A DNA stretch of 64,000 nt from CAISCU01 sp943361925 (GCA_943361925.1 CALRIT020000019.1:1-64000); one strand, 5' to 3'; numbered from the stretch's first letter, positions 1 to 9,476 are shown. Notes: a model not told the origin generated them from the sequence alone. Made by a program: numbers and translations.

Positions 1-225
1 CCCCCGCTCCGGGGAATTTATTCTCACCAATTATTTTCTACCGATATTATGTACCTAACGGCACATAAGATTTTAGAAAATTGAATGACCAAGTTTCTAA
101 AGTAAGAATTCCAAATTTCTTTTGTTATCAGATGAAGATATGTTTTTAGTTAAACAAGCGGATGTTCGTAAACCAAAAAATACTCATAAACATTTGCCAC
201 TTTATTTAGCTCAGAATAAGACTAT
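1..225. other. Left edge, no convincing gene
   Basis: No supported gene. A G+C-rich stretch lies at bases 1-14. A plus-strand reading frame without stops runs from about 101 to 282 (it includes a run SDEDMFLVKQADVRKPKN), which looks protein-like. It has no start codon in good context, runs into the 3' end of the minus-strand gene at 226 and matches nothing I recognise. It may be the remnant of a decayed gene. Confidence 0.3.
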
Positions 226-657
226 TTATTCAAAGTACTCAGTAAATATTTTTTTAACTTTTTTGCATTCAGATTTGTAGTTGTAAAAGATAGCAATGTA
301 AAATATGCAAAGAATTAAAATTGGACTTAAACTGAATTTTATATATTCTATAAATAAAAGAATTGTTGTGAAAATTAGTATGAAGAAAATCTTTGAAAAA
401 GGTAAGCTTAGTTTAAGCTGAATTTTAAAGTTTCCTTCATTAATAATTTGGCCATTTAATTTGGGTACAAACGAGTTTTTTCCTTTAACTACAGTATAAA
501 TCTCAAAACTATCGGTTGAAATTTTACCATAAAATGGTTTCTCAGTGAAATTAAACTTAAAGAATGGCAATTTTGAGGTGTAAGTAATTTGATTTAAATT
601 TTTAATTATTTCAATATGTGTTTGTTTAGAAACTATCTCAAATTTATTAAAATACAT
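226..657 (-). CDS. Hypothetical small membrane protein
   Basis: Not recognised as a named family. The 143-residue product has a soluble N-terminal part of about 80 residues, rich in aromatic and Lys residues and probably β-structured. Two closely spaced hydrophobic segments follow at about residues 86-104 and 109-127, and the end is short, basic and charged. There is no signal peptide, so the likely topology is a helical hairpin with both ends in the cytoplasm. The start is the only ATG near the 5' end. It lies 36 bases upstream of the next minus-strand gene's stop and could be co-transcribed with it. The very low G+C is like the flanking DNA. Confidence 0.6.
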   Translation of the reverse strand: MYFNKFEIVSKQTHIEIIKNLNQITYTSKLPFFKFNFTEKPFYGKISTDSFEIYTVVKGKNSFVPKLNGQIINEGNFKIQLKLSLPFSKIFFILIFTTILLFIEYIKFSLSPILILCIFYIAIFYNYKSECKKVKKIFTEYFE

Positions 658-693
658 ACTTGAATTTTTAAATTACAAAGAACTAGTTAATAC

Positions 694-1353
694 TTACTCC
701 ACAAAACAATATTGAATCAAATTGGCGCCCATTTGTAAGGCTTTTAATCTTACTGTTTCCGGGTCATTGTATATTTCTTTGTCTTCCCAGCCATTACCCA
801 AATCACATTCAAAACTGTAAAAACACACCAATCTTCCTTCATAAAATAAACCAAATCCCTGTGCAGGTTTTCCATCATGTTCGTGTACCTTTGGTAAGCC
901 TGAATTAAAATCAAATTTTTGGTGGTAAATTTTATGTGAATAGGGGATTTCTACAAAATCTAATTCCGGAAACACTTTTTTCATTTCTCTCCTAAAAAAG
1001 GTATTCAATCCGTAATTATCATCGGCATGCAAAAAGCCTCCTCCTATTAAATAATTCCTCAGATTTTGTGCCTCAGAATTATTAAAAATAATATTTCCGT
1101 GACCTGTTAAATGAACAAATGGATAATTGAAAATATCCGGACTACCTACTTCTACAATATCTTCCTCTGGATTTAGATTAATTTTTAACTCCTGTTTACA
1201 AAATTGTATCAGATTGGGTAAGCTTGTTTTATTGGCATACCAATCGCCGCCGCCATTATATTTTAATCTTGCAATTTTTATAGCTCCGGTTTGCGCACTT
1301 AATATGCAGGAAATCAATAGGAGTGGCAGGATTATTAAATTTTTTTGCTTCAT
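694..1353 (-). CDS. DUF4159 domain-containing secreted protein
   Basis: Exported protein of unknown function, 219 residues. Residues 1-20 form a signal peptide ending in LSAQ. The rest matches the DUF4159 pattern: an opening 'ARLKYNGGGDWYAN', a central 'HLTGHGNIIF', then 'LRNYLIGGGFLHADDNYG' and a C-terminal 'YEGRLVCFYSFECDLGNGWED'. The glycine-rich loop followed by HADD resembles the glutamine-amidotransferase-like fold proposed for this family, with no known reaction. Homologues often lie beside MoxR/DUF58 clusters, which are absent here. It is transcribed divergently from the β-helix gene starting at 1415, with only 61 bases between starts. Confidence 0.85.
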   Translation of the reverse strand: MKQKNLIILPLLLISCILSAQTGAIKIARLKYNGGGDWYANKTSLPNLIQFCKQELKINLNPEEDIVEVGSPDIFNYPFVHLTGHGNIIFNNSEAQNLRNYLIGGGFLHADDNYGLNTFFRREMKKVFPELDFVEIPYSHKIYHQKFDFNSGLPKVHEHDGKPAQGFGLFYEGRLVCFYSFECDLGNGWEDKEIYNDPETVRLKALQMGANLIQYCFVE

Positions 1354-1414
1354 TTTTTATGTGAATTGCTATTTTTTCTTAAAATTATATATCTTTATTT
1401 TTTTATTGCGACAT

Positions 1415-3271
1415 ATGAAACGTTCAATACTATCATTTTTATTTGTTTTTTGCCTCGTTTTTAAAGGATTTAGTTTTACTTATACTATCGGCTCAGGTAT
1501 TAGTGTAGTGCGACATAATGCTACATTGGTTCCGGGTGTTCCAAAAGTAACTTACAATTTGCTTGAAATCAATAGTGCTGCCGGTGATGTTTTGGTTTTT
1601 GACAATGGAACCCGTGGTCCTTTAAAAATTGAAAATATGGTAGGAGATAGTTTAAATCCTATCATCATTAAAAATGGAACAGGAATGGTAAACATCACTA
1701 AACCTGTTGGAGGATATTATGGTTTGGCTATTTCAAATTGCAGGTATATTCATATTAACGGGCGTTCAAATTCAACTTATCCTTATGGTATACGTATTTC
1801 ATATATTCCAATTGGTGCTGGTTTAGGTATTGATGCTTATTCAAGTAATGTTGAAACCGAAGGCCTTGAAATTGATCATATGGGATCTATTGGAATTGCA
1901 GCAAAAACTGACCCTAATTGCGCTAATTTGGCAACTTATCCTTTCTTTACCATGTATGATATGAAATTCCATCATAACTATATACATCATGTAGGAACTG
2001 AAGCTTTTTACATTGGTAATACAGGTTATTATGACGGTGCTGGTTTGAAATTGGTATGTGGTTCAACAACAACTTTTATCAAGCCACATAAAATTATTGG
2101 TGTTCGTGTTTATGAAAATATTGTAGATTCTACTGGTTGGGATGGAATTCAGGTAGCAATGTCTCAGGATTGTGAAATTTATTCTAATTATATAACCAAC
2201 GACTCTTATGCCGATCAGCCTTCTCAAATGGGAGGTATTACTGTTGGTCAGCCTACCATCGCAAAGGTGTATAACAACATTATTAAAAACAGTATGGGCA
2301 CTGGAATTGTTAGTTTTAGTACCGGTACTAAAATCTATAACAATGTAATTCAAAACCCCGGCTTATCTAAAAAGTCACAAGGAACTTATGTCAATGGCGT
2401 TTTAACAGGAAGTACATTTTTATATGGAATATATATCAATGATAAAGCTTGCAAAGATACCACTGTTCCTCGTTTGCCATTTGTTGTTGTTCACAATACA
2501 ATAGTTATTGGAAAAACTTATAAGGTTGGAGCTCCGTACAATTCATTTGCACCACAGGGAATCAATATGAATTCTTTGGCTTATGTTAACAATAGTTTTA
2601 TCGGTAATAATTTAATAGTTATCGATTCTGCCTCTGCAATTAATTCAAGTCCGGTTTCCGGAATATACAGCTCCAATTCAGTACCGGGATATAGCCAAGC
2701 TTTAGCACCGGCTTTTATATCTTTGAACTCACGTTCTGTATATGGACCAAATTTTTATAGCAACGAGTTTAATTCAATAGATTTTGTTTCTTATAACAAT
2801 GATCAGTATGCTTTAAACTCTACTTCACCTGCTGTTGATGCAGCTTCTCCATCAGTAATTAATAATTATCCATTTGCTAATTTAGATATCGATTCTAAGC
2901 AAAGACCTTCTGGTGCATTTCCTGATTTTGGTGCTTATGAGCAAGCAGCTGTTTATTCATATTCAACTCAAAATTATGTGAGGGTTTTTCCAAATCCTGC
3001 GAGTTTAACGGGTGCTACAATCAATACAAATATTGAATGTGCAGCAGATGTAAATCTTACCCAAGTTGAATTACGTTTAAGTACTTTAGATTCTAATCCG
3101 GTTTTGATTGAAAGTATTTTTGTTCCTGCATCTGAATGTAATTTCTCAGGTGATTTGGTTAAAATTCCTGCCAATTGGCAAAACACAGGTTTATATCCTG
3201 GTTTATATGTAATCGAAGTTTATGTTGACCAAGTTTATGCAGGTGCAGTAAGAATTTTAATGATTCACTAG
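1415..3271 (+). CDS. Secreted right-handed β-helix protein with T9SS sorting domain
   Basis: Predicted surface or secreted parallel β-helix protein of 618 residues, perhaps a polysaccharide-active lyase-like or adhesin-like protein; no catalytic set is recognisable. I chose the ATG at 1415 because it gives a clean signal peptide (MKRSILSFLFVFCLVFKGFS). Upstream extension would run through the promoter region shared with the divergent gene. Residues about 150-400 show repeated β-helix rungs with 'IYSNYI', 'VYNNII' and 'IYNNVI' ladders. The last ~90 residues form a T9SS type A sorting domain, opening with 'VRVFPNPAS' and containing 'LYPGLYVIEVYVDQ'. Export therefore probably goes Sec first, then T9SS. 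Confidence 0.85.
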   Translation: MKRSILSFLFVFCLVFKGFSFTYTIGSGISVVRHNATLVPGVPKVTYNLLEINSAAGDVLVFDNGTRGPLKIENMVGDSLNPIIIKNGTGMVNITKPVGGYYGLAISNCRYIHINGRSNSTYPYGIRISYIPIGAGLGIDAYSSNVETEGLEIDHMGSIGIAAKTDPNCANLATYPFFTMYDMKFHHNYIHHVGTEAFYIGNTGYYDGAGLKLVCGSTTTFIKPHKIIGVRVYENIVDSTGWDGIQVAMSQDCEIYSNYITNDSYADQPSQMGGITVGQPTIAKVYNNIIKNSMGTGIVSFSTGTKIYNNVIQNPGLSKKSQGTYVNGVLTGSTFLYGIYINDKACKDTTVPRLPFVVVHNTIVIGKTYKVGAPYNSFAPQGINMNSLAYVNNSFIGNNLIVIDSASAINSSPVSGIYSSNSVPGYSQALAPAFISLNSRSVYGPNFYSNEFNSIDFVSYNNDQYALNSTSPAVDAASPSVINNYPFANLDIDSKQRPSGAFPDFGAYEQAAVYSYSTQNYVRVFPNPASLTGATINTNIECAADVNLTQVELRLSTLDSNPVLIESIFVPASECNFSGDLVKIPANWQNTGLYPGLYVIEVYVDQVYAGAVRILMIH

Positions 3272-3279
3272 GATACCTT

Positions 3280-3996
3280 TTATAGCAATTGGGATGCCGC
3301 AACACAGGCATATAATCCAGCGGTTTCTGTTCGTAAAATATTACTGCCTAATGATACTTCCGAAAAACCATTTGCTTTTGCTAAACTGATTTCGTTTTCA
3401 CTAAAATCGCCCTCAGGACCTACCATAAAAGTCAAGTGATTGTTCGTCTTATTTGAAAGTTTTGATTGAATATTTTCAGTTAAATTAGTTTCACACCAGG
3501 CGATTAATTTTGTTGAATCAGTGTCTTTTGCTTTTTCAATAAAGGATTTAAAATCCATCAAAGGATGAATTTCCGGTAGATAGAACTGTTTACTTTGTTT
3601 GATAGCAGAAATGCAAATTTTCTCAAGGCGTTCTAAATTCAATTTGCTTCGTTCAGAGTTTTCACAATTGATAAAGTAAATGGCATCCAAGCCAATTTCA
3701 CAGCATTTTTCGAGCATCCATTCAATACGTTCCATGTTTTTGGTTGGTGCAATAACCAATTCAAAATGGTAGTTTCTATTTTTTTCTTTTAGGCTGATTT
3801 CAGTTATTAGTAAAAGACATTTTTTTGGGTGATCTTCTTCAATTCTGGCTAAAGCAAGATTTCCCTTTCCATCCATTAATTGAATGATATCTCCCTTTTG
3901 TTTCCTTAAAACCCTGATGAGATGTTTTGATTCCTCTTCGGGTAAAATGATATTTTTTGAACTTAAATCAGGATGAAAAAACAAAAATTGACTCAT
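3280..3996 (-). CDS. rsmE: 16S rRNA (uracil-1498-N3)-methyltransferase RsmE
   Basis: Methylates N3 of U1498 in helix 44 of 16S rRNA in the assembled 30S subunit, using S-adenosylmethionine. The 238-residue product has the RsmE layout: an N-terminal PUA-like RNA-binding domain (about 1-70, with 'SKHLIRVLRKQKGD') and a C-terminal SPOUT/trefoil-knot domain. The knot motifs are 'FMVGPEGDFSENEI' and the near-terminal 'LGSNILRTETA'. Length is normal for the family. It is convergent with the β-helix gene, with 8 bases between stop codons. The strong pckA terminator lies just upstream, so rsmE probably has its own promoter. Confidence 0.95.
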   Translation of the reverse strand: MSQFLFFHPDLSSKNIILPEEESKHLIRVLRKQKGDIIQLMDGKGNLALARIEEDHPKKCLLLITEISLKEKNRNYHFELVIAPTKNMERIEWMLEKCCEIGLDAIYFINCENSERSKLNLERLEKICISAIKQSKQFYLPEIHPLMDFKSFIEKAKDTDSTKLIAWCETNLTENIQSKLSNKTNNHLTFMVGPEGDFSENEISLAKANGFSEVSLGSNILRTETAGLYACVAASQLL

Positions 3997-4023
3997 AAAA
4001 ATAAACTTGGTGAAAAGATAAAA

Positions 4024-4050
4024 AAAAGAGCTCCACTTGGGAGCTCTTTT
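4024..4050 (-). terminator. Intrinsic terminator after pckA
   Basis: Inverted repeat AAAAGAGCTCC / GGGAGCTCTTTT around a short ACTT loop, 20 bases past the pckA stop on the minus strand. The T run follows on the minus strand. It separates pckA from rsmE. Confidence 0.85.
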
Positions 4051-4070
4051 AAAATATTTGTTAAAAAATA

Positions 4071-5666
4071 TTAAGCGTTTTGAGTAGCTTTTGGAGCTGC
4101 ACTTAAGATTTCTTCACTTACACCATTAGCAAATTGTTCGAAGTTTTTAACGAACATATTTGCCAATTTGTTGGCTTGAGCATCGTAAGCTGCTTTATCA
4201 GACCAAGTATTTCTTGGGTTTAATAATTCAACAGGTACATTCGGACAAGTAGTTGGCATTGCATAACCAAAAACAGGATGTGTTTCGAATGTTACATTGT
4301 TCAACTCACCATTTAAAGCAGCAGTAATCATAGCACGGGTGTATGATAATTTCATACGAGAACCTACGCCATAAGCACCACCAGACCAGCCGGTATTGAT
4401 TAACCAAACATTGATATTTGGATTGTCTTTTAATTTTTTACCTAACATTTCAGCATATTTTCCAGGATGTAATGGTAAAAATGCTTTACCAAAACAAGCA
4501 GAGAAAGTAGCTTGAGGCTCAGTAACACCAGCTTCAGTTCCGGCAACTTTAGCAGTATAACCGCTAATGAAACTGTACATAGCTTGACCTACATTCAATT
4601 TAGAAATTGGAGGTAATACACCAAAAGCATCAGCTGTTAAAAAGAAAATATTCTCAGGAGCCTTTCCTAATGAAGGAACTGCAACATTATCAATATGGTG
4701 AATTGGATAAGCAACACGTGTATTTTCTGTTACACTGATGTTTGTATAATCAACAGTTGATGTTCCAGGAATAAATCTGGTATTTTCTAATAAAGCACCA
4801 AATTTAATTGCATTGAAAATTTGTGGTTCTTTTTCAGCAGTTAAATCAACACATTTTGCATAACATCCGCCTTCAAAATTGAAAACTGAATCATCAGCCC
4901 AACCATGTTCATCATCACCAATTAATTTACGCTCAGGGTCTGCAGATAAAGTGGTTTTTCCTGTTCCTGATAATCCAAAGAAAATGGCAGTATCACCTTT
5001 TTTGCCAATATTGGCGCTACAGTGCATACTTAAAACACCTTTTTCTTCAGGTAAAATGTAATTTAATACAGTGAAAATACCTTTTTTCATTTCTCCGGTA
5101 TATCCGCTTCCACCAACTAAAATAATTTTTCTGGTGAAATCGATAATAGAGAAATTGTGCTGACGAGTACCATCTTCTGCAGCAATAGCTTTAAAACTAG
5201 GTGCATTGATGATTAACCATTCTGGTTCGAATGATTTTTGCTCTTCTTCTGTTGGTCTTAAGAATAAATTGTAGCAAAATAAATTGTGGTAAGCAGTTTC
5301 GTTAATTACACGGATGTTTAACTTGTAACGTTGGTCGGCACAAGCATAAGCATCACGTACATAAACTGGCTTTCCTGCATAGTGATTCAAAACTTTGTTC
5401 AACAAAGCATCAAATTTTGCTGGGTCGAATTTTTGATTCACGTCACCCCACCATACAGTGTTTTCGGTTTTGCTATCGTTTACGCTGAATTTGTCTTTTG
5501 GAGAACGACCGGTAAATTCGCCGGTATCTGCCATTAATGCGCCTGTGTCATTTAATACGCCTTCTCCATTTAAGATGGCATGACGAACTAATTCTGCAGG
5601 GCTTAGGTTTAAATGAGCTTTAGATGCTGAGCTCAATACCTTTTCAACAATCTCTTTGGTTTTCAT
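4071..5666 (-). CDS. pckA: ATP-dependent phosphoenolpyruvate carboxykinase
   Basis: Converts oxaloacetate and ATP to phosphoenolpyruvate, CO2 and ADP, the first committed step of gluconeogenesis, in the cytoplasm. The 531-residue product carries the substrate loop 'FTGRSPKDKF' (about 51-60), the kinase-1a P-loop 'GLSGTGKTTLSAD' (about 231-243) and the metal-binding 'IGDDEHGW' (about 249-256). These mark the ATP-type rather than the GTP-type enzyme. I chose the ATG at 5666 for the usual family length; an in-frame ATG at 5696 would add ten unremarkable residues. It is a single-gene unit with its own terminator at 4024-4050. Its start is 189 bases from the divergent ABC operon. Confidence 0.97.
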   Translation of the reverse strand: MKTKEIVEKVLSSASKAHLNLSPAELVRHAILNGEGVLNDTGALMADTGEFTGRSPKDKFSVNDSKTENTVWWGDVNQKFDPAKFDALLNKVLNHYAGKPVYVRDAYACADQRYKLNIRVINETAYHNLFCYNLFLRPTEEEQKSFEPEWLIINAPSFKAIAAEDGTRQHNFSIIDFTRKIILVGGSGYTGEMKKGIFTVLNYILPEEKGVLSMHCSANIGKKGDTAIFFGLSGTGKTTLSADPERKLIGDDEHGWADDSVFNFEGGCYAKCVDLTAEKEPQIFNAIKFGALLENTRFIPGTSTVDYTNISVTENTRVAYPIHHIDNVAVPSLGKAPENIFFLTADAFGVLPPISKLNVGQAMYSFISGYTAKVAGTEAGVTEPQATFSACFGKAFLPLHPGKYAEMLGKKLKDNPNINVWLINTGWSGGAYGVGSRMKLSYTRAMITAALNGELNNVTFETHPVFGYAMPTTCPNVPVELLNPRNTWSDKAAYDAQANKLANMFVKNFEQFANGVSEEILSAAPKATQNA

Positions 5667-5855
5667 TGTCAGGGTTTTGTATTCGTTGGTGGGCAAAAAT
5701 AAGCTTTCCTTTGGCTAATACCAATTCAAAGCATTAACAAGCACAAAAATCAGGGCAATTTCAGCTAAAAAAAATGAGTAAAATCAGTCGAGATACTCTT
5801 GCAAAAATTCTTGACAATTTCAAAACTTTTTCTGTCATATTTTGTTTTAATGCCA

Positions 5856-8093
5856 ATGTTCCGTAAATCTCTAATCCAACTTTTAATCAAATTTGCTGAA
5901 TCTTCTGATGAAAAGCTCAATTATTTTGAGTTTGCTCAAGATGCTCTTTATCCTAATGATAACAAATCTGATGATTTAAATTCCTTCCTGATTCAGCTTC
6001 GGGAAATTTCTGATTCAGCTAGATATCACTTTGATATTAGGTTGATGAAAATTTCTGAATTTGAAAGCTTTGTATCAAATTTGAGTTTCCCGATTATAAC
6101 TTTTTCAAAAGAAACAAATGTACTCAAGCCAATATTGTTTTTTCACAATAAACAAAAGGAAATTGAATGCAACACTTTCGATATGCTCAATGGAAATTCT
6201 ACTTCAACAATAATTAAATCACATGAAGTAGTTAACTTATGCAAAAACTTAAATGATTTAGTAACCCAGAATAATTTCAATGAAGATTTTGAAAAAGAAT
6301 TAACTCAAGCCAATCCGGCTGAATTTGTTCTTTTTCTTACCGGATTTAAAATTTCTAATATGGATGACAAAAAACCTGAAAAACACAAAACACCCTACAA
6401 ACGATTTCTTGAATTAATCAAATCAGAAAAAAAAGATATATATGCCATTTACTTTTTTGCGATTTTAGTTTCATTAATAACTCTAAGTATTCCTTTGGGA
6501 ATTCAGGCAATTATTGGTTTGATGTCGGGTGGTTTATTACTAGAATCTGCAATGGTGCTGATATTTTTGGTAATCCTGGCTACTTTGGCATCTGGTTGGT
6601 TACAAGTTCAACAATTGGCTTTGGTTGAAATTTTACAACAAAGAATTTTTGCTAAAACTGCTTTTGATTTTTCATTTCGTATTCCAAGAATTAAATCTGA
6701 AGCCCTTTCTCAACAATATACTCCGGAAATTGTAAACAGATTTTTTGATGTTTTAAATGTTCAAAAATCCCTACCTAAAATTTTAATCGATTTTACTTCT
6801 GCTTTAATTCAGATTGCTTTTGGATTGATTCTACTTGCCTTCTATCATCCTTATTTTATAGTTTTTGGATTTATTGTTTTATGTGTTGTTCTTTTGGTTT
6901 TTGTTTTTACTGGAAAAGAAGGTTTAGAATCGAGTATTTATGAATCTAAATATAAATATAAACTGGCTTTTTGGTTAGAAGAATTAGGTCGCTCGGTGCA
7001 CGCTTTTAAAATGTCGGCTTACCATGGTTTACCAATCAACAAAACAGATAAAATCTTAGATAAATATTTATACTACAGAAAAAAACACTTCAAGGTTCTT
7101 GTTAAACAATTTGCAGCAATTATTGCATTTAAAACGGTTATTACTGCTGGTTTACTCATTCTTGGAGGATACCTCGTTTTTTCTAAAAAAATTAGTTTAG
7201 GTCAGTTTGTTGCTTCCGAAATTATAATCGTATTGGTAATTAGTTCTGTAGAGAAAATTATTAGTAATATTTCGAGTGTGTATGATATGTTAACTGCTAT
7301 TGATAAATTAGCTACCGTTTCTGATTTACCTCTTGAAAGCAGCGGTGGTAGAAGTACTTCTGATATTATTTCAAAAGATACCTTTGAGTTAAAATTATCA
7401 AAAGTTAGTTTCACATATCCCGATTGTAAACATAGCAGTTTGAATGAAGTGAATTTCCAAATATCAAAAGGAGAAAAGGTTTGTATCTGCGGTTATAATG
7501 ATAGTGGAAAATCTACTTTGGTTAAAATAATTTCAGGTGCTTACGAATCGTTTACCGGTGCTATTAGTTTGAATGGAATTTCATTACGTGAACTAAATTT
7601 AAACGGCTACAGAGGTTTAATTGCTGATGTGGGAAATGCTACTGATTTATTCGAAGGTAGTATTGAAGAAAATATTTCAATGGGAAATTCAAGCATTCCT
7701 TTTGTAGAAATTTTGAATGCTTGTGAATGGGCAGGATTGAAAGATTTTATCTCTAATCTTGAAGAAGGTTTAAAAACACAATTAGCTCCTGCTGCAGCAA
7801 ATTTTCCTTCGAGTATTGCTAAGAAAATTTTATTGGCAAGAGCTTATTTAACTAAACCTTCTTTATTAATGGTTGATGAAATGTTTCATCAGGTACAACG
7901 TCAAGAAAAACAAAGAATTTTGGATAATCTTTTCAAGGAAAAAGACATGGCTCTTATCATCATTAGCTCACTTCCTGAAATCATGGAGAGATGTGATAAA
8001 ATTTATATTATGCAATCCGGAACCATTATCGATCAAGGAAATTTTGCTAGTTTAAAAGATCGTGCTTCACTTCGTTTTTTAATCAATCAATAA
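5856..8093 (+). CDS. ABC exporter-like protein with degenerate ATPase motifs
   Basis: Type I secretion-like inner-membrane protein of 745 residues: an N-terminal soluble region of about 190 residues (no C39 peptidase Cys/His signature), five to six membrane helices (about 195-480) and a C-terminal nucleotide-binding domain. The ATPase keeps the A-loop Tyr, Walker A GYNDSGKS (546-553) and Walker B with its catalytic Glu (LLMVDE, 670-675). The Q-loop Gln is Asn (594), LSGGQ is FPSSI (650-654), the D-loop is HQVQ and the H-loop His is Ser (about 705). ATP may be bound but turnover looks impaired. ATGs at 5850 and 5856 are equally possible. It is first gene of an operon with the HlyD and TolC proteins. 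No cargo gene is adjacent. Confidence 0.85.
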   Translation: MFRKSLIQLLIKFAESSDEKLNYFEFAQDALYPNDNKSDDLNSFLIQLREISDSARYHFDIRLMKISEFESFVSNLSFPIITFSKETNVLKPILFFHNKQKEIECNTFDMLNGNSTSTIIKSHEVVNLCKNLNDLVTQNNFNEDFEKELTQANPAEFVLFLTGFKISNMDDKKPEKHKTPYKRFLELIKSEKKDIYAIYFFAILVSLITLSIPLGIQAIIGLMSGGLLLESAMVLIFLVILATLASGWLQVQQLALVEILQQRIFAKTAFDFSFRIPRIKSEALSQQYTPEIVNRFFDVLNVQKSLPKILIDFTSALIQIAFGLILLAFYHPYFIVFGFIVLCVVLLVFVFTGKEGLESSIYESKYKYKLAFWLEELGRSVHAFKMSAYHGLPINKTDKILDKYLYYRKKHFKVLVKQFAAIIAFKTVITAGLLILGGYLVFSKKISLGQFVASEIIIVLVISSVEKIISNISSVYDMLTAIDKLATVSDLPLESSGGRSTSDIISKDTFELKLSKVSFTYPDCKHSSLNEVNFQISKGEKVCICGYNDSGKSTLVKIISGAYESFTGAISLNGISLRELNLNGYRGLIADVGNATDLFEGSIEENISMGNSSIPFVEILNACEWAGLKDFISNLEEGLKTQLAPAAANFPSSIAKKILLARAYLTKPSLLMVDEMFHQVQRQEKQRILDNLFKEKDMALIIISSLPEIMERCDKIYIMQSGTIIDQGNFASLKDRASLRFLINQ

Positions 8094-8105
8094 GTTTTAG
8101 TTGTT

Positions 8106-9476
8106 ATGAAAGAATTGTTAGAAAATGAATTCAGGTCTTTAATTTTAGTTCAAACACCTAAAAGATATACCACTATAAGAAATTATCTTATAGGACTCTT
8201 TATCATATTGATATTAATCCTCTTTTTACCTTGGCAACAAAACGTTCAGGGTAAAGGTAAATTAACACCATATCGTCCGCAAGACAGGCCTCAATCTGTA
8301 CCATCAGTTATTGGTGGTAGAATTGAAAAATGGTTGGTTCAAGAAGGACAGTTTGTTAAAAAGGGTGATACATTAGCCGTAATTAGTGAGGTTAAAGAGA
8401 AATTTTTCGACCCACAATTATTAGGTAGAACCTCATCTCAAATTATTAATAAAGAAGATGCGGTTAAAGCCAAAATGCAAAAAATTGAAGCAGGCGAAAA
8501 ACAAGTTGGAGCTTTAAAAGATGGGTTGAAATACAAAATTCAACAAACCAAAAACAAGGTGAAACAAATGCGTTTTAAGGTTGAAGCTGAAAGGGCAGGA
8601 TATGAAGCAGCAAAGGTTTCTCAAAAACTGGCTCAAGATCAATACAAACGTTTAGAAGCACTTTATAACAAAGGATTGGCCTCTTTAACTGAATTGCAAA
8701 ATCGAAATAACAAAACCCAGGAAGCCAATGCAAAATTGGTTGAACAGGAAAATAAGTTTAACTCTGTTCAAAATGAATTAATCAATGCCGAAATTGAATT
8801 GAATTCAGTTGAAGCAGATTACTTGGATAAGATTTCAAAAGCAGAATCTACTGTGAATGAAACTGCAGGTGAAATTTTTGAATCACAGGCAGAAATTTCT
8901 AAAATGAGAATTGAATTATCGAACTTAGAATTGCGTTCAGGTTTTTATGTAATTCGTGCTCCTCAAGATGGTTTTATTGTAAAAGCTTTACGTTCTGGTA
9001 TTGGTGAAAATATTAAAGAGGGTGAAACCTTATTGACAATCATGCCGGCAACTGCTCAAATGGCTGTTGAATTGTATGTGCGACCAATGGATTTACCATT
9101 AATGAATCCCGGTATTAAAGTACGTGTGCAATTTGATGGTTGGCCTGCTTTGGTTTTCTCAGGTTGGCCAAATGTTGGTGTTGGTACTTTTGGTGGTGTT
9201 GTAGCTGCCGTTGATAAAGTTAATTCTGCTAATGGAATGTTTAGGGTTTTGGTTACTCCCGACCCTGACGATGAACCTTGGCCGGATCAAATTAGAGCCG
9301 GTGGTGGAGTTTATGGATGGGCTATGCTGAAAAGTGTGAGAATCTGGTATGAACTATGGCGTGAATTTAATGGCTTTCCTCCTGAATACATTAGTGAATT
9401 GGAAGCTGCTACAACTAAAGCAGATTCTAAATCAGAATCTAAAACTGAATCAAAAGATAAGGAGGAGAAGAAATGA
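8106..9476 (+). CDS. HlyD-family membrane fusion (periplasmic adaptor) protein
   Basis: Periplasmic adaptor bridging the inner-membrane ABC protein and the TolC-like channel. The 456-residue product has a short cytoplasmic N-terminus, one membrane anchor (about 28-45, 'LFIILILILFLPW'), a split biotinyl/lipoyl domain (around 65-100 and 295-325, with 'VIRAPQDGFIVKAL'), a long coiled-coil hairpin (about 125-285) and a β-barrel part. The last ~20 residues are a Ser/Lys/Glu-rich tail. It starts 12 bases after the ABC stop and its stop overlaps the tolC start by four bases (ATGA), implying translational coupling. It is longer than the simplest HlyD adaptors mainly through the C-terminal region. Confidence 0.92.
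   Translation: MKELLENEFRSLILVQTPKRYTTIRNYLIGLFIILILILFLPWQQNVQGKGKLTPYRPQDRPQSVPSVIGGRIEKWLVQEGQFVKKGDTLAVISEVKEKFFDPQLLGRTSSQIINKEDAVKAKMQKIEAGEKQVGALKDGLKYKIQQTKNKVKQMRFKVEAERAGYEAAKVSQKLAQDQYKRLEALYNKGLASLTELQNRNNKTQEANAKLVEQENKFNSVQNELINAEIELNSVEADYLDKISKAESTVNETAGEIFESQAEISKMRIELSNLELRSGFYVIRAPQDGFIVKALRSGIGENIKEGETLLTIMPATAQMAVELYVRPMDLPLMNPGIKVRVQFDGWPALVFSGWPNVGVGTFGGVVAAVDKVNSANGMFRVLVTPDPDDEPWPDQIRAGGGVYGWAMLKSVRIWYELWREFNGFPPEYISELEAATTKADSKSESKTESKDKEEKK
9459..9465 (+). promoter_or_regulatory. Shine-Dalgarno-like sequence before the TolC-family gene
   Basis: AAGGAGG lies 7 bases before the ATG at 9473, inside the Lys/Glu-rich 3' end of the HlyD gene. Such a strong match is rare in this window, where most starts have A/T-rich leaders. 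It may matter for reinitiation at the ATGA overlap, or may simply be Lys-Glu codons. Confidence 0.4.

Noticed and set aside
1127..1414. N-terminal extension of the β-helix protein to 714 residues
   Set aside because: It runs through the promoter region and the antisense of the DUF4159 gene, and buries a clear signal peptide starting at 1415.
5811..5844. TTGACA ... TATTTTG as promoter of the ABC operon
   Set aside because: The spacing is longer than the usual 19-21 bases, the -7 box is one base short, and it ends 5 bases before a possible start codon.
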